The position numbers and the translations under genes are program-made. Positions 23,408 to 31,472 of a stretch of DNA of 44,599 nt are shown in pieces. The notes beneath the pieces are model-generated. The model was not told where the DNA came from. It saw nothing but the letters and a program-made list of their open reading frames with translations, and did no database searches. This DNA comes from Austwickia sp039812465 (lineage in GTDB: Bacteria > Actinomycetota > Actinomycetes > Actinomycetales > Dermatophilaceae), in contig JBDIAS010000005.1 in the NCBI GenBank assembly GCA_039812465.1, positions 1-44,599 of the forward strand. Direction: 5' to 3'. The stretch's first letter is position 1. Each line of letters opens with the position of its first letter.

Positions 23408-24430
23408 ATGCGCATCACCGCCCTGGCCGGCGGGGTGGGCGGGGCCCGGTTCCTCCGCGGCCTGCGCGATCACCTCGACGCCCCCCATCGGACCCTGCCA
23501 CCCGGCCCCCACGAGCTCACGGTGATCGGCAATACCGGAGACGACCTCACGCTGTACGGGCTTCGCGTCTGCCCGGATCTCGACACGTTGCTCTACACCT
23601 TCGGCGGGGTGGTCCACGAAGAACAGGGCTGGGGGCGTGCCGACGAGCGCGCCACGGTGCAGGGGGAGCTCGCCGAGTACGGCGCTGTCCCCGACTGGTT
23701 CACGCTCGGCGACCGGGACCTCGCCGCGCACATCGCCCGCAGCCAGTGGCTGGGCCAGGGCCTGACGCTCTCGGAGGTCACCGCTCGCCTCGCCGGACGC
23801 TGGGGCTTGGAGGAGCGAGGGATCCGCCTGCTGCCGATGAGCGACGAGCCGGTGGAGACGCACGTCGTCGTGGACCTCGGCTCCGGCCCCACCGCCATCC
23901 ATTTCCAGGAGTGGTGGGTGCGCCACCGTGCCGCCCTCCCGGCCGAGCGTTTCGTCGCCGTCGGGCTGGAACGCGCGACGCCGGCGCCCGGCGTCCTGGA
24001 GGCGATCGCGCAGGCCGACGTCGTGCTACTCCCCCCGTCGAACCCGGTCGTCTCGATCGGGATCATCCTGCTCGTCCCGGGCGTTCGCGACGCCCTGCGG
24101 GCCACCGGCGCTCCCGTCGTCGGGGTCTGCCCGCTCGTCGGCGGCGCGCCGGTGCGCGGCCACGCGGACGCCTGCCTGGCGCCGTTGGGCGTCGAGGCGA
24201 GCGCCCGAGGGGTGGGCGGGCTCTACGCCGACCTGCTCGACGCCTGGCTCGTCGACGCGGGCGACCCCCCGGCCGCCGACGAGCCCGCCCCGACCGCACG
24301 GTACGTCGTCCGGCGTACCGACCTGCTGATGCGCGACCGAGTCGGCGCCGCGCGGCTCGCGGGCGAGGCCCTCGCGGTCGCGTTGGAGCTCGCTGGACCG
24401 TCATCGCCCGGAGCCCCGCCGCGCGCATGA
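23408..24430 (+). CDS. fbiA: F420 biosynthesis phosphoenolpyruvyl/phospholactyl transferase (CofD type)
   Basis: 340 residues. The N-terminal LAGGVGGARFLRGLRD and HELTVIGNTGDD are CofD-family signatures for binding the nucleotide-activated donor and Fo. In actinobacteria FbiA joins Fo to a phosphoenolpyruvate-derived moiety from FbiD to make dehydro-F420-0. Conserved central segments include VEPxxA-like stretches and PPSNPVVSIGIIL. ATG at 23408 without a clear ribosome-binding site. fbiB follows after 81 bases, so the two form the usual fbiAB pair; the spacer contains short repeats. Divergent to whiB, as in mycobacteria. Confidence 0.94.
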   Translation: MRITALAGGVGGARFLRGLRDHLDAPHRTLPPGPHELTVIGNTGDDLTLYGLRVCPDLDTLLYTFGGVVHEEQGWGRADERATVQGELAEYGAVPDWFTLGDRDLAAHIARSQWLGQGLTLSEVTARLAGRWGLEERGIRLLPMSDEPVETHVVVDLGSGPTAIHFQEWWVRHRAALPAERFVAVGLERATPAPGVLEAIAQADVVLLPPSNPVVSIGIILLVPGVRDALRATGAPVVGVCPLVGGAPVRGHADACLAPLGVEASARGVGGLYADLLDAWLVDAGDPPAADEPAPTARYVVRRTDLLMRDRVGAARLAGEALAVALELAGPSSPGAPPRA

Positions 24431-24481
24431 CGGGCGCCCATGACAGCACGCATGACGGGCGCGCGCGGCAGCGCACATGAC
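24426..24481. repeat. CATGAC repeats in the fbiA-fbiB spacer
   Basis: catgac occurs at 24426, 24439, 24451 and 24476. It is an imperfect 25-base repeat beginning catgacgggcgc, with a half-unit inside. The first overlaps the fbiA stop codon. Confidence 0.8.
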
Positions 24482-24511
24482 AGGGCTGCGCACCCGGGTG
24501 AGGATGGGCAG

Positions 24512-25717
24512 GTGAGCGGACCTCGCGACCTGATCGTCCGTCCCCTGACCGGCATCCCGGAGATCGCCGCCGGGGACGACGTCGCGGCCCTTCTCGTCGA
24601 CGCGCTCGACCGGGCCGACGCTCGCCTGGCGGAGGGCGACGTGCTCGTCGTCGCCAGCAAGGTCGTGAGCAAGGCCGCCGGGCTCCGGGCGGACGCCACC
24701 GGCCGCGCGGCCCACGTCCTGGCCCAGTCGCGCGGCGTCGTCGCCGAGCGCGTGCGCCCGGGCGAGATCGTGCGCATCACCCGGACGCTCGCCGGTCCCG
24801 TGCTGGCCGGCGCCGGCATCGACGCCTCCAACGCCGGCCCTGACGGCGAGGTCCTTCTCCTGCCGACCGACCCCGACGGGGCCGCCCGCCGGCTGCTGCG
24901 CGAGCTGCGGGCCGCCGCCGCGGACCGCGGCCTGGGCGCCCCGCACCGTCTCGGCATGGTCCTCAGCGACACGGCGGGTCGGGCCTGGCGGGAGGGGGTG
25001 GTCGACTTCGCCCTGGGGGCGGCGGGGGTACCCGCCCTGGACGACCTGCGGGGCACGCGGGACGTCGACGGCCGCTCGCTGACCGTCACACAACGCGCCC
25101 TCATCGATGAAATCGCCTGCGCGGCAGACCTCGTCACGGGCAAGTCGGAGGCCATCCCGGCGGCCTTGGTGCGCGGACTGCGCTGGCCCGTCGCGGAGGG
25201 TCCGCCGCGAGTCCTCGACGGTGAGCCCGAGGCCGACGCCCCGGCGAACGGCGCGCCGGGGGGCGCGGCGGCGCTGGTCCGCGAGCCCGCCGCGGATTGG
25301 TTCGCCCTCGGCTCTCACGAGGCTGTACGGGCGGCGCTCGGCGTGCCGCCCGGGACCCACGAGGCGCTCGACGTGGGCCTGCGGCCCATCACGCCCGACG
25401 ACCTGCTGGACCGGCTGGGGCGGGCGGTGGCGCTGGCCCGGTTCGACGGGCTGGGGCGGCTGCCCGCCGAACACCCGCGCGCGCACCTCGTCGGCGCGCG
25501 GCCCGACCCGGCCGACGCGCGATGCGACCTGCTGCAGTACGGGATCCGCGTGGAGGCCCCCGACGACCTCACGCTCGGGATCGTCCTCGGGCGGCTGCTG
25601 CCGGCCCTCGCCGGCGAGGAAATTCCGTCGGCCCTTGCGCGCACCTGGCCGGCGGGACCGGGCTCCCCCGCCAGCGCCCTCGTGGTCTTTCGCGAGGAGG
25701 CCGCGACGGTAACGTAG
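24512..25717 (+). CDS. fbiB: Coenzyme F420-0:L-glutamate ligase (FbiB/CofE type)
   Basis: About 401 residues. The N-terminal 230 residues are the CofE ligase: IVRPLTGIPEI at the start, LVVASKVVSKAAG, GMVLSDTAGRAWREG and DEIACAADLVTGKSEAIP. It adds glutamate residues to F420-0 using GTP. In mycobacterial FbiB the C-terminal half is an FMN nitroreductase-like domain that reduces the dehydro-intermediate. Here the C-terminal ~150 residues (from about 245, ADWFALGSHEAVRAALG) do not show that domain's motifs and belong to a different, shorter module. The GTG at 24512 is chosen because the conserved domain begins seven residues later; an ATG at 24440 is in frame. The stop overlaps the -10 box of the next gene. 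Confidence 0.9.
   Translation: MSGPRDLIVRPLTGIPEIAAGDDVAALLVDALDRADARLAEGDVLVVASKVVSKAAGLRADATGRAAHVLAQSRGVVAERVRPGEIVRITRTLAGPVLAGAGIDASNAGPDGEVLLLPTDPDGAARRLLRELRAAAADRGLGAPHRLGMVLSDTAGRAWREGVVDFALGAAGVPALDDLRGTRDVDGRSLTVTQRALIDEIACAADLVTGKSEAIPAALVRGLRWPVAEGPPRVLDGEPEADAPANGAPGGAAALVREPAADWFALGSHEAVRAALGVPPGTHEALDVGLRPITPDDLLDRLGRAVALARFDGLGRLPAEHPRAHLVGARPDPADARCDLLQYGIRVEAPDDLTLGIVLGRLLPALAGEEIPSALARTWPAGPGSPASALVVFREEAATVT
25710..25715 (+). promoter_or_regulatory. -10 box for the TIGR03089 gene, overlapping the fbiB stop
   Basis: TAACGT followed by six bases and the GTG at 25722; the last base is the first base of the fbiB stop codon. The layout fits a leaderless start. Confidence 0.4.
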
Positions 25718-25721
25718 CGCC

Positions 25722-26423
25722 GTGACCGTCCCTGATCTGCTGCGCACCCTCGCCCGCACCGACTCGGCGTCGCCCCGTCTGACCTGGTACGGAGCCGACG
25801 GCGGCCGCGTCGAACTCTCCGGCCGGGTGCTGGAGAACTGGGTCTACAAGTCGGCCAACCTGCTCGTCGAGGAGGCCGACTGCCAGGTCGGCGACACCGT
25901 CGCCGTGGACCTGCCCGCCGGGCACTGGCGCGCCACCTACTGGGCGCTCGCGGCGTGGCTGTGCGGGGCCACGGTGCGCCTCGATAGCGGCCAGGACTCT
26001 GACGTCCTGGTGACCGCTGACGCGAACCGAGCCGCGGACTCCGCCGCGACGTTGCGGATCCTCGTCGCCCTGCCCGCGCTGGCGCGGTCCTTCCCGGGGC
26101 AGGCCCCCGCGGGAGTCGTGGACGAGGCGGCCGAGCTGGCGACCTACGGCGACCACTTCACCGCGCACGCTCCCTGGGCTGGCTCCTCCCTCGCGTTGGT
26201 GGCGGCCGACGGCACGACCTGGAACGCCGGGGCACTCTTCGAGCCCGACCCCGCGGTGGGCGCCCGCCGACACGTCGACGCTGCCACCCTGGATGCGGCG
26301 ACGTGCCTGCGCGCGCAGCTCGCGACCTGGGCGTCCACCGGCTCGGTCGTGGTCACGAGCGGCGGTTCCCTCGACACGCTCGAGCGCACCCTGCTGGCCG
26401 AAGGCGTCGACTGGTCGAACTGA
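25722..26423 (+). CDS. TIGR03089 family protein
   Basis: 233 residues. The stretch RLTWYGADGGRVELSGRVLENWVYKSANLLVEE and following GDTVAVDLPAGHW are the TIGR03089 pattern. This actinobacterial family looks like the N-terminal part of AMP-binding enzymes but lacks the adenylation core (no SGTTG-type P-loop and no GYG motif), so catalysis is doubtful. It is often found near F420 or cell-envelope genes, and here follows fbiB by four bases. GTG start at 25722 preceded by a TAACGT box. It converges on the next gene across about 60 bases, in which ctgaccgcc recurs several times. Confidence 0.85.
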   Translation: MTVPDLLRTLARTDSASPRLTWYGADGGRVELSGRVLENWVYKSANLLVEEADCQVGDTVAVDLPAGHWRATYWALAAWLCGATVRLDSGQDSDVLVTADANRAADSAATLRILVALPALARSFPGQAPAGVVDEAAELATYGDHFTAHAPWAGSSLALVAADGTTWNAGALFEPDPAVGARRHVDAATLDAATCLRAQLATWASTGSVVVTSGGSLDTLERTLLAEGVDWSN

Positions 26424-26483
26424 CCGCCGACAGCTGACGCCCGCTGACCCTGACCGCCGCCCGCCGACCGCTGACCGCCGGGC

Positions 26484-27512
26484 TCAGCGCACCGACGCCG
26501 GGTCGAGCACCGCCCACGTGGCCTGGTCCAGCACCCCGGTGACCGGCAGCCCCTTGCGCTGCTGCCAGGCGCGCACCACAGTCCAGAAGCCGTAGTCGAA
26601 TCGGCCCGTCGCGGAGCCGACGAGGAGTCGCTGGGCGGCGGCCACCTCGGGCCCGGAGGAGCCGAGCACCATCGTGGCGTGGGTGGTACGGCGTCCCGCG
26701 AGCGGTGTCGGGCAGGGCGCGGTGCGCGGGCCGGTGTAGATCGGCGCGTACTCCCCCGCGGCCGGGCGGCAGGGGCCCCGGTCCCAGGCGGTGATCGCCT
26801 TCCCGGTCCACCACGAGGTCCGTGCCATCGCGCCGTCCCAGGTGAGCGAGGTGTGGATGTGGTCGGTGTGGGGGTTGGAGCCGGTGTACGGGATCCACCC
26901 GTCCTGCGGGGCGTACCCGCCCCAGAACTTCCCGTCCCAGATCAGATACATCACCCCGAGACGCCGCGCGATCTCGCCGTTGTTGGCGGTGATCCAGCCG
27001 ACGATGGCGTCGCCGACCGCCTTCTGCGCCGGGTCCTTGGCGTTGATCATGAAGTCGACTGCCCGCCCGTCCTTGTGCTCGCTGGTCCCGGCCTCGGTGC
27101 ACGAGCGCGAAATCCCGACCACGCCGCGCGGGTAGACCGTCTTCAGGAGTTGCCCGAACGCGACCGACCCCGGCTTGTCGGTGGGGTCGCAGCTGGTCTG
27201 GCCGGCGTACCCCGCCTGGACGTCGAGGGCGGCCGGCAGCGTGACGGGGGGTCGGACCAGCCCGGTACCCCCGTTCCCGTCGGGGCGGGCACCAGGCACC
27301 GGTCGCCGGGAGGAGGCGAGGCGCTCGGCGCGGGCGTCCGCGCTGGCCCGGAAGCCCACCGCCGGCGCGTTCGCGGCGTACGACGCACCGGTGGGGCCCG
27401 ACGGCGGGCGGGAGCCCTCTGCCGCCGAGGCCGACGCGATCGGGACGAGAGCCACGGGCCCGGCGAGTGCGGCGGCGGCGAGCGCGGAGGCGATCCGGAC
27501 ACGGACGGGCAT
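26484..27512 (-). CDS. Secreted peptidase-like protein with peptidoglycan-binding domain
   Basis: 342 residues from the ATG at 27512. A signal peptide (about 1-30, ending ASASAAE) is followed by a domain resembling the ARB-07466/D-Ala-D-Ala carboxypeptidase-like fold (about 110-255). It shows candidate zinc ligands in EHKDGRAVDF and HTDHIH. A C-terminal PG_binding_1 domain (about 275-342) reads VLGSSGPEVAAAQRLL to VTGVLDQATWAVLDP. It should act on, or bind, peptidoglycan outside the cell. The ribosome-binding site GAGGGG lies eight bases before the ATG. It is divergent from scoA across 190 bases. Confidence 0.88.
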   Translation of the reverse strand: MPVRVRIASALAAAALAGPVALVPIASASAAEGSRPPSGPTGASYAANAPAVGFRASADARAERLASSRRPVPGARPDGNGGTGLVRPPVTLPAALDVQAGYAGQTSCDPTDKPGSVAFGQLLKTVYPRGVVGISRSCTEAGTSEHKDGRAVDFMINAKDPAQKAVGDAIVGWITANNGEIARRLGVMYLIWDGKFWGGYAPQDGWIPYTGSNPHTDHIHTSLTWDGAMARTSWWTGKAITAWDRGPCRPAAGEYAPIYTGPRTAPCPTPLAGRRTTHATMVLGSSGPEVAAAQRLLVGSATGRFDYGFWTVVRAWQQRKGLPVTGVLDQATWAVLDPASVR

Positions 27513-27690
27513 GCGTTTCCCCTCGGGGACAGGCCGGCCCGGAGCGTGGCGGGGATCGCGTCGGTCGGCGACGACGGGTGGTGGCGGCGACTCCGCCCAC
27601 CCGGTCCCCATCGACCGCCGGTCCGGCGAGGTGAGCGCGACCACAGCCGCCGACCGATCCGCAGGAGCGCTTCACCCCGGCGGCGCCCGG

Positions 27691-27696
27691 TAGATT
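27691..27696 (+). promoter_or_regulatory. -10 box for leaderless scoA
   Basis: TAGATT followed by six bases and the ATG at 27703; no ribosome-binding site. It is the best TAnnnT-N6-start match in the window. Confidence 0.55.
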
Positions 27697-27702
27697 CGAC
27701 AC

Positions 27703-28506
27703 ATGGACAAAGTCGTCGCCAGTGCCGCAGAAGCGGTCAAGGACATCCCGGACGGTGCCTCGCTGGCCGTGGGAGGCTTCGGCCTCTGCGGAATCCCGAG
27801 CATCCTGATCCAGGCCCTCCACGAGCAGGGCACCACGGACCTCAGCGTCGTCAGCAACAACTGCGGCGTGGACGACTGGGGGCTCGGCATCCTCCTGGCC
27901 GACAAGCGGATCGGTCGGATCCAGGCGTCCTACGTCGGGGAGAACAAGGAGTTCGCGCGCCAGTACCTGGAAGGCGAGCTCGAGGTGGAGCTCACGCCGC
28001 AGGGCACCCTCGCGGAGAAGCTGCGCGCCGGTGGAGCGGGGATCGCCGCCTTCTTCACCCGTACGGGGGTGGGCACCCAGGTCGCCGAGGGCGGACTACC
28101 GCTCAAGTACGCCTCGGACGGCTCCGTCGAGAAGGCCTCCAACGCCAAGGAGACCCGCGAGTTCGACGTCCACGGCACGACCGAGACCTTCGTGCTGGAG
28201 CCGTCCATCACCTGCGACTTCGGCCTGGTCCGGGCCTGGAAGGGCGACCGGCACGGCAACCTCGTCTTCAACAAGTCGGCGCGCAACTTCAACCCGCTCG
28301 CGGCGATGGCCGGGCGCATCACGATCGCCGAGGTGGAGCACCTCTACGATCCCGGCGACCTCGACCCCGACGAGATCCATCTCCCGGGCATCTTCGTCCA
28401 GCGCGTCGTCCACCTCGACGACGAGCAGAAGCACCTGAAGCGGATCGAGAAGGTCACCGTGACGCCGACGCCGATGTTCGGCCACGACGAGGACGGGAGC
28501 AACTGA
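27703..28506 (+). CDS. scoA: 3-oxoacid CoA-transferase subunit A
   Basis: 267 residues. The N-terminus DGASLAVGGFGLCGIPSILI and the FFTRTGVGT region are typical of the alpha subunit of succinyl-CoA:3-ketoacid CoA-transferase. With ScoB it moves CoA from succinyl-CoA to acetoacetate or related acids, in ketone-body and branched-chain acid degradation. The ATG at 27703 is preceded by a -10-like box at the spacing of a leaderless transcript. The stop shares a base with the scoB start (TGATG). It is oriented away from the secreted peptidase gene. Confidence 0.95.
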   Translation: MDKVVASAAEAVKDIPDGASLAVGGFGLCGIPSILIQALHEQGTTDLSVVSNNCGVDDWGLGILLADKRIGRIQASYVGENKEFARQYLEGELEVELTPQGTLAEKLRAGGAGIAAFFTRTGVGTQVAEGGLPLKYASDGSVEKASNAKETREFDVHGTTETFVLEPSITCDFGLVRAWKGDRHGNLVFNKSARNFNPLAAMAGRITIAEVEHLYDPGDLDPDEIHLPGIFVQRVVHLDDEQKHLKRIEKVTVTPTPMFGHDEDGSN

Positions 28507-29147
28507 TGGCGCTCACCCGCCAGGAGATGGCCGCCCGCGCGGCGGCCGAGCTGAAGGACGGCGACTACGTCAACCTCGGGATCGGCCTGCCGACCCTCGT
28601 GCCCAACTACGTCTCGGAGGACGTGGAGTTGGTGCTGCAGTCCGAGAACGGGATCCTCGGCGTCGGCGCCTACCCGTTCGAGGACGAGGTCGACCCCGAC
28701 CTGATCAATGCCGGCAAGGAGACGGTGACGGTACGCAAGGGGTCATCGTTCTTTGACTCGGCCACCAGCTTCGGCATGATCCGCGGCGGCAAGGTCGACG
28801 CTGCCATCCTCGGCGCCATGCAGGTCAGCGAGGTCGGCGACATCGCGAACTGGATGATCCCCGGCAAGATGGTCAAGGGCATGGGCGGCGCCATGGACCT
28901 CGTGCACGGCGCCAAGAAGGTCATCGTGCTCATGGAGCACACGGCCAAGGACGGCACCCACAAGATCCTCAAGGAGTGCGAGCTGCCGCTGACGGGGAAG
29001 CGCGTCGTCCAGCGCATCATCACCGACCTCGCGGTCATGGACGTGACCGACTCCGGACTGGTCCTGCGCGAGCTCGCCCCCGGCGTGACCGAGGAGGAGA
29101 TCCGCGAAAAGACCGGTTGCGACCTGACGGTGGACCTCTCCGCCTGA
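28506..29147 (+). CDS. scoB: 3-oxoacid CoA-transferase subunit B
   Basis: 213 residues. The catalytic glutamate E47 lies in LQSENGILGVG, where the enzyme-CoA thioester forms. YVNLGIGLPTLVPNY precedes it, and GGAMDLVHGAKKVIVLMEH and VITDLAVM-like segments follow, as in the beta subunit. It acts with ScoA as a heteromeric complex in the cytosol. The ATG shares one base with the scoA stop. A strong hairpin at 29165-29202 ends the pair and can also serve the convergent SpoIID gene. Confidence 0.96.
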   Translation: MALTRQEMAARAAAELKDGDYVNLGIGLPTLVPNYVSEDVELVLQSENGILGVGAYPFEDEVDPDLINAGKETVTVRKGSSFFDSATSFGMIRGGKVDAAILGAMQVSEVGDIANWMIPGKMVKGMGGAMDLVHGAKKVIVLMEHTAKDGTHKILKECELPLTGKRVVQRIITDLAVMDVTDSGLVLRELAPGVTEEEIREKTGCDLTVDLSA

Positions 29148-29164
29148 GCCGCCACCACTCGATC

Positions 29165-29202
29165 GGCCCCGCTCCCGGACGAGGACGTCCGGGAGCGGGG
29201 CC
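29165..29202. terminator. Bidirectional terminator between scoB and the SpoIID gene
   Basis: A perfect 16-bp stem (29165-29180 with 29187-29202, arm ggccccgctcccggac) and a 6-base loop, 17 bases after the scoB stop and 73 bases from the convergent SpoIID-gene stop. Confidence 0.8.
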
Positions 29203-29275
29203 GCCTCGTTTGGGCGAGAAAACCGGTCGGGGTGCAACGGCCGGGGTGAAACGGCGGGGCGCAGTCCCCGGCGGC

Positions 29276-31270
29276 TCAGCGCACCGGGGTCAGACCCGAC
29301 CAGCCCGAGGCCAGCCGCCGCGACGCCCAGCCGCCCGCGCCGTCGCCCGAGTAGAGGACCAGGGAGCCGGCGCGGTCGATCGCCAGCAGGTCGGTCAGCC
29401 CGTCGCCGTCCACGTCGCCGACGGACCAGACCTGGGCCAGGCCGCCCCATCCGTGGCCCACCTTGCGCTGGCCGGAGAACGAGCCGCGGCCGTTGCCCGA
29501 GTACAGGAACAGGTCCCCGCCGCGGTCGATCGCCAGCAGGTCGGGCCGGCCGTCGCCGTCCACGTCTCCGGGCGCGATGAGGGTGACGATCGCGCCCCAC
29601 CGGGCGCCGATCCGGACCGCGTTCGCCAGCGCGCCGTCGGCGGTCCCCGCCGACATCACGAGCTCCTCGGTGCCGGCGCGCACGGCGAGCACGTCGGGAC
29701 GACCGTCGCCGTTCCAGTCGCCCGGGGCGACCAGGACCCGAAACGGGCTCCAGCCGCGGCCGATCTGCCGCTGGCTGAGCCAGCTCCCCTTCCCGTCCCC
29801 GCCGTAGAACCACAGGGTGCCGTCCGAGCGACGCGCGATCAGGTCTTGGCCGCCCCGACCGTCCATATCGCCTGCGGCCAGGAGATCGACCATGGCGCCC
29901 CAGCCGTTGCCGACCTTCTGCCACGAGCCGAAGCCGTTGCCGGTGCCGGCGTAGAGGCGCAGGTCGCCGTTGCCGTCCCGCATCAGCGCGTCGGACTTGC
30001 CGTCGCCGTTCCAGTCCACGGTGCGCAGGGCGCTCGTGGGCGCGGCGAACCAGTCGGAACGCAGGCCCAGCTGGGCACGTACCTGCGCCCCGGTGACGGT
30101 CGCGCTGCGGGCGTCCCCGTCGAGGCGGACCTGCAGGACGCGGCCTCCGAGGTCACCGTTGCCGGTGCGGGACACGACGACCATGCGACGGAACGTCCCG
30201 ATCCCGAACGCGTTGTCGAGCGAGCGCACCGGCACGGCCGTGCTCCAGCGGTGCGGGGAGCCGCTCATGACCCCGTCGTACGGGTCCGCCTTCGCCACCT
30301 GGTAAGGCAGCGGCCCGGCGGCCGTCCACCCGCCGTTGCTGGCGCTGAACTCCGCGTTGACCAACCCCGAGGAATCCGAAGGTCCGGTGCGCAGAACGAC
30401 CCCCGCCGTCGAAGCGATCGCCGCGTCCGAGTTCGCGTGCTCCTTCGCGGTCCGAGACCCGCCCGCGGTGGTGAGGGACACCCCGCCGAACACCTGGCAG
30501 GAGATCGTGTCGCAGATGTCGAACCAGGAACCGGCGACCCGTTGCCGCTGGCGGTACGCGGCGGCGTAGGTGCGCGCGGCGACCGACTGCGCCGAGAGCG
30601 CCTCGCGGTGCCACGAGGCGGGCATCTCGTTGGGCACGACGCTCCGCAGGTAGGACTCCATGCCCGAATGCAGCACGGTGCGCACGCGGCCGCCCACCAG
30701 GACGCCGTGCACCTCGCCCCGCAGCTCTTGGCGGGCGCCGCTCGGCAGGAGGAGGGCGACCACCCCGGAGCCGGTGCTGAACGTGACGTCGGGCCCGGCG
30801 GCGAACGGCAGCGGGTGAACCTTCCAGGCCCCGGCGGCGTCCTTGAACTGCAGTACCAGCTGGCCCGATCCGGGCACGACCCGCCAGGCCTGGTAGGAGC
30901 TGCCCGTCGGAAGCGTCGCCGCGCGCCCCCCGGCGCGCACGGACAGCCCGGCGGCCGGGGCGACCATCGTGTCGCCGTCGTTGTCGGCGGTGATCGACAC
31001 GCGGATCGTGTCGTCAGCCAGTCGGCTGCGCGTGGTGCCCGGGTAGTAGAAGCTGAGGATCGAGGCGTACGACAGGCCCTTCGTGGCGGCCCCGTAGGCG
31101 CCCCACTGGCTCATCCCCCGGCCGTGTCCGAAGCCGTTGCCCGAGAATGTGATCGTCCCCGCCGCGGGGCGGGGCGTGATCTCCTGCGCCTGGGCCGGAG
31201 CCGGGAGAGCGAGGGCGAGAAGGGGAGAAAGGCAGGCGCCCAGCAGCCTGCGACGCACACGGGAGCTCAT
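29276..31270 (-). CDS. Secreted SpoIID-domain protein with FG-GAP/VCBS repeats
   Basis: 664 residues. A signal peptide (about 1-29) is followed by GNGFGHGRGMSQWGAYGAA, then a SpoIID/LytB domain (about 35-370) with SVVPNEMPASWHREALSAQSVAARTYA and the VFGG region. The C-terminal ~265 residues hold five FG-GAP/VCBS-type repeats such as DVDGDGRPDLLAID and DWNGDGKSDALMRD, which likely bind calcium and form a propeller. SpoIID cuts denuded glycan strands in spores; LytB-type relatives in non-sporulating actinobacteria are wall-remodelling factors, so a cell-wall role outside the membrane is inferred. The ATG at 31270 has a ribosome-binding site AAAGGAA. It is divergent from the next FG-GAP gene. 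Confidence 0.9.
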   Translation of the reverse strand: MSSRVRRRLLGACLSPLLALALPAPAQAQEITPRPAAGTITFSGNGFGHGRGMSQWGAYGAATKGLSYASILSFYYPGTTRSRLADDTIRVSITADNDGDTMVAPAAGLSVRAGGRAATLPTGSSYQAWRVVPGSGQLVLQFKDAAGAWKVHPLPFAAGPDVTFSTGSGVVALLLPSGARQELRGEVHGVLVGGRVRTVLHSGMESYLRSVVPNEMPASWHREALSAQSVAARTYAAAYRQRQRVAGSWFDICDTISCQVFGGVSLTTAGGSRTAKEHANSDAAIASTAGVVLRTGPSDSSGLVNAEFSASNGGWTAAGPLPYQVAKADPYDGVMSGSPHRWSTAVPVRSLDNAFGIGTFRRMVVVSRTGNGDLGGRVLQVRLDGDARSATVTGAQVRAQLGLRSDWFAAPTSALRTVDWNGDGKSDALMRDGNGDLRLYAGTGNGFGSWQKVGNGWGAMVDLLAAGDMDGRGGQDLIARRSDGTLWFYGGDGKGSWLSQRQIGRGWSPFRVLVAPGDWNGDGRPDVLAVRAGTEELVMSAGTADGALANAVRIGARWGAIVTLIAPGDVDGDGRPDLLAIDRGGDLFLYSGNGRGSFSGQRKVGHGWGGLAQVWSVGDVDGDGLTDLLAIDRAGSLVLYSGDGAGGWASRRLASGWSGLTPVR

Positions 31271-31472
31271 GATGGTTCCTTTCGGCGGGCACCCGCGTCG
31301 ACTGAGGCGCCTGGACGGAGAGTAGCGTTATGTCAGCGACCATGTCGATGCCCGTGTCGCCCGTCGCCGCGCCGACGATGTCCACCGACTTGTCCGCCAC
31401 CCTCATTGCGCGGCAGTTGGATTCGCCGCGTTACCCTCGGGTGTCGAGTCCCGTCATCGAAAGGCCGCACCC

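Noticed and set aside
27513..27702. ydaO-type (c-di-AMP) riboswitch before the secreted peptidase gene
   Set aside because: GGGGTGAA and GGGGACC-like words occur, but not in the right order, and the conserved CAGCTAACCTCG-type segment is missing.
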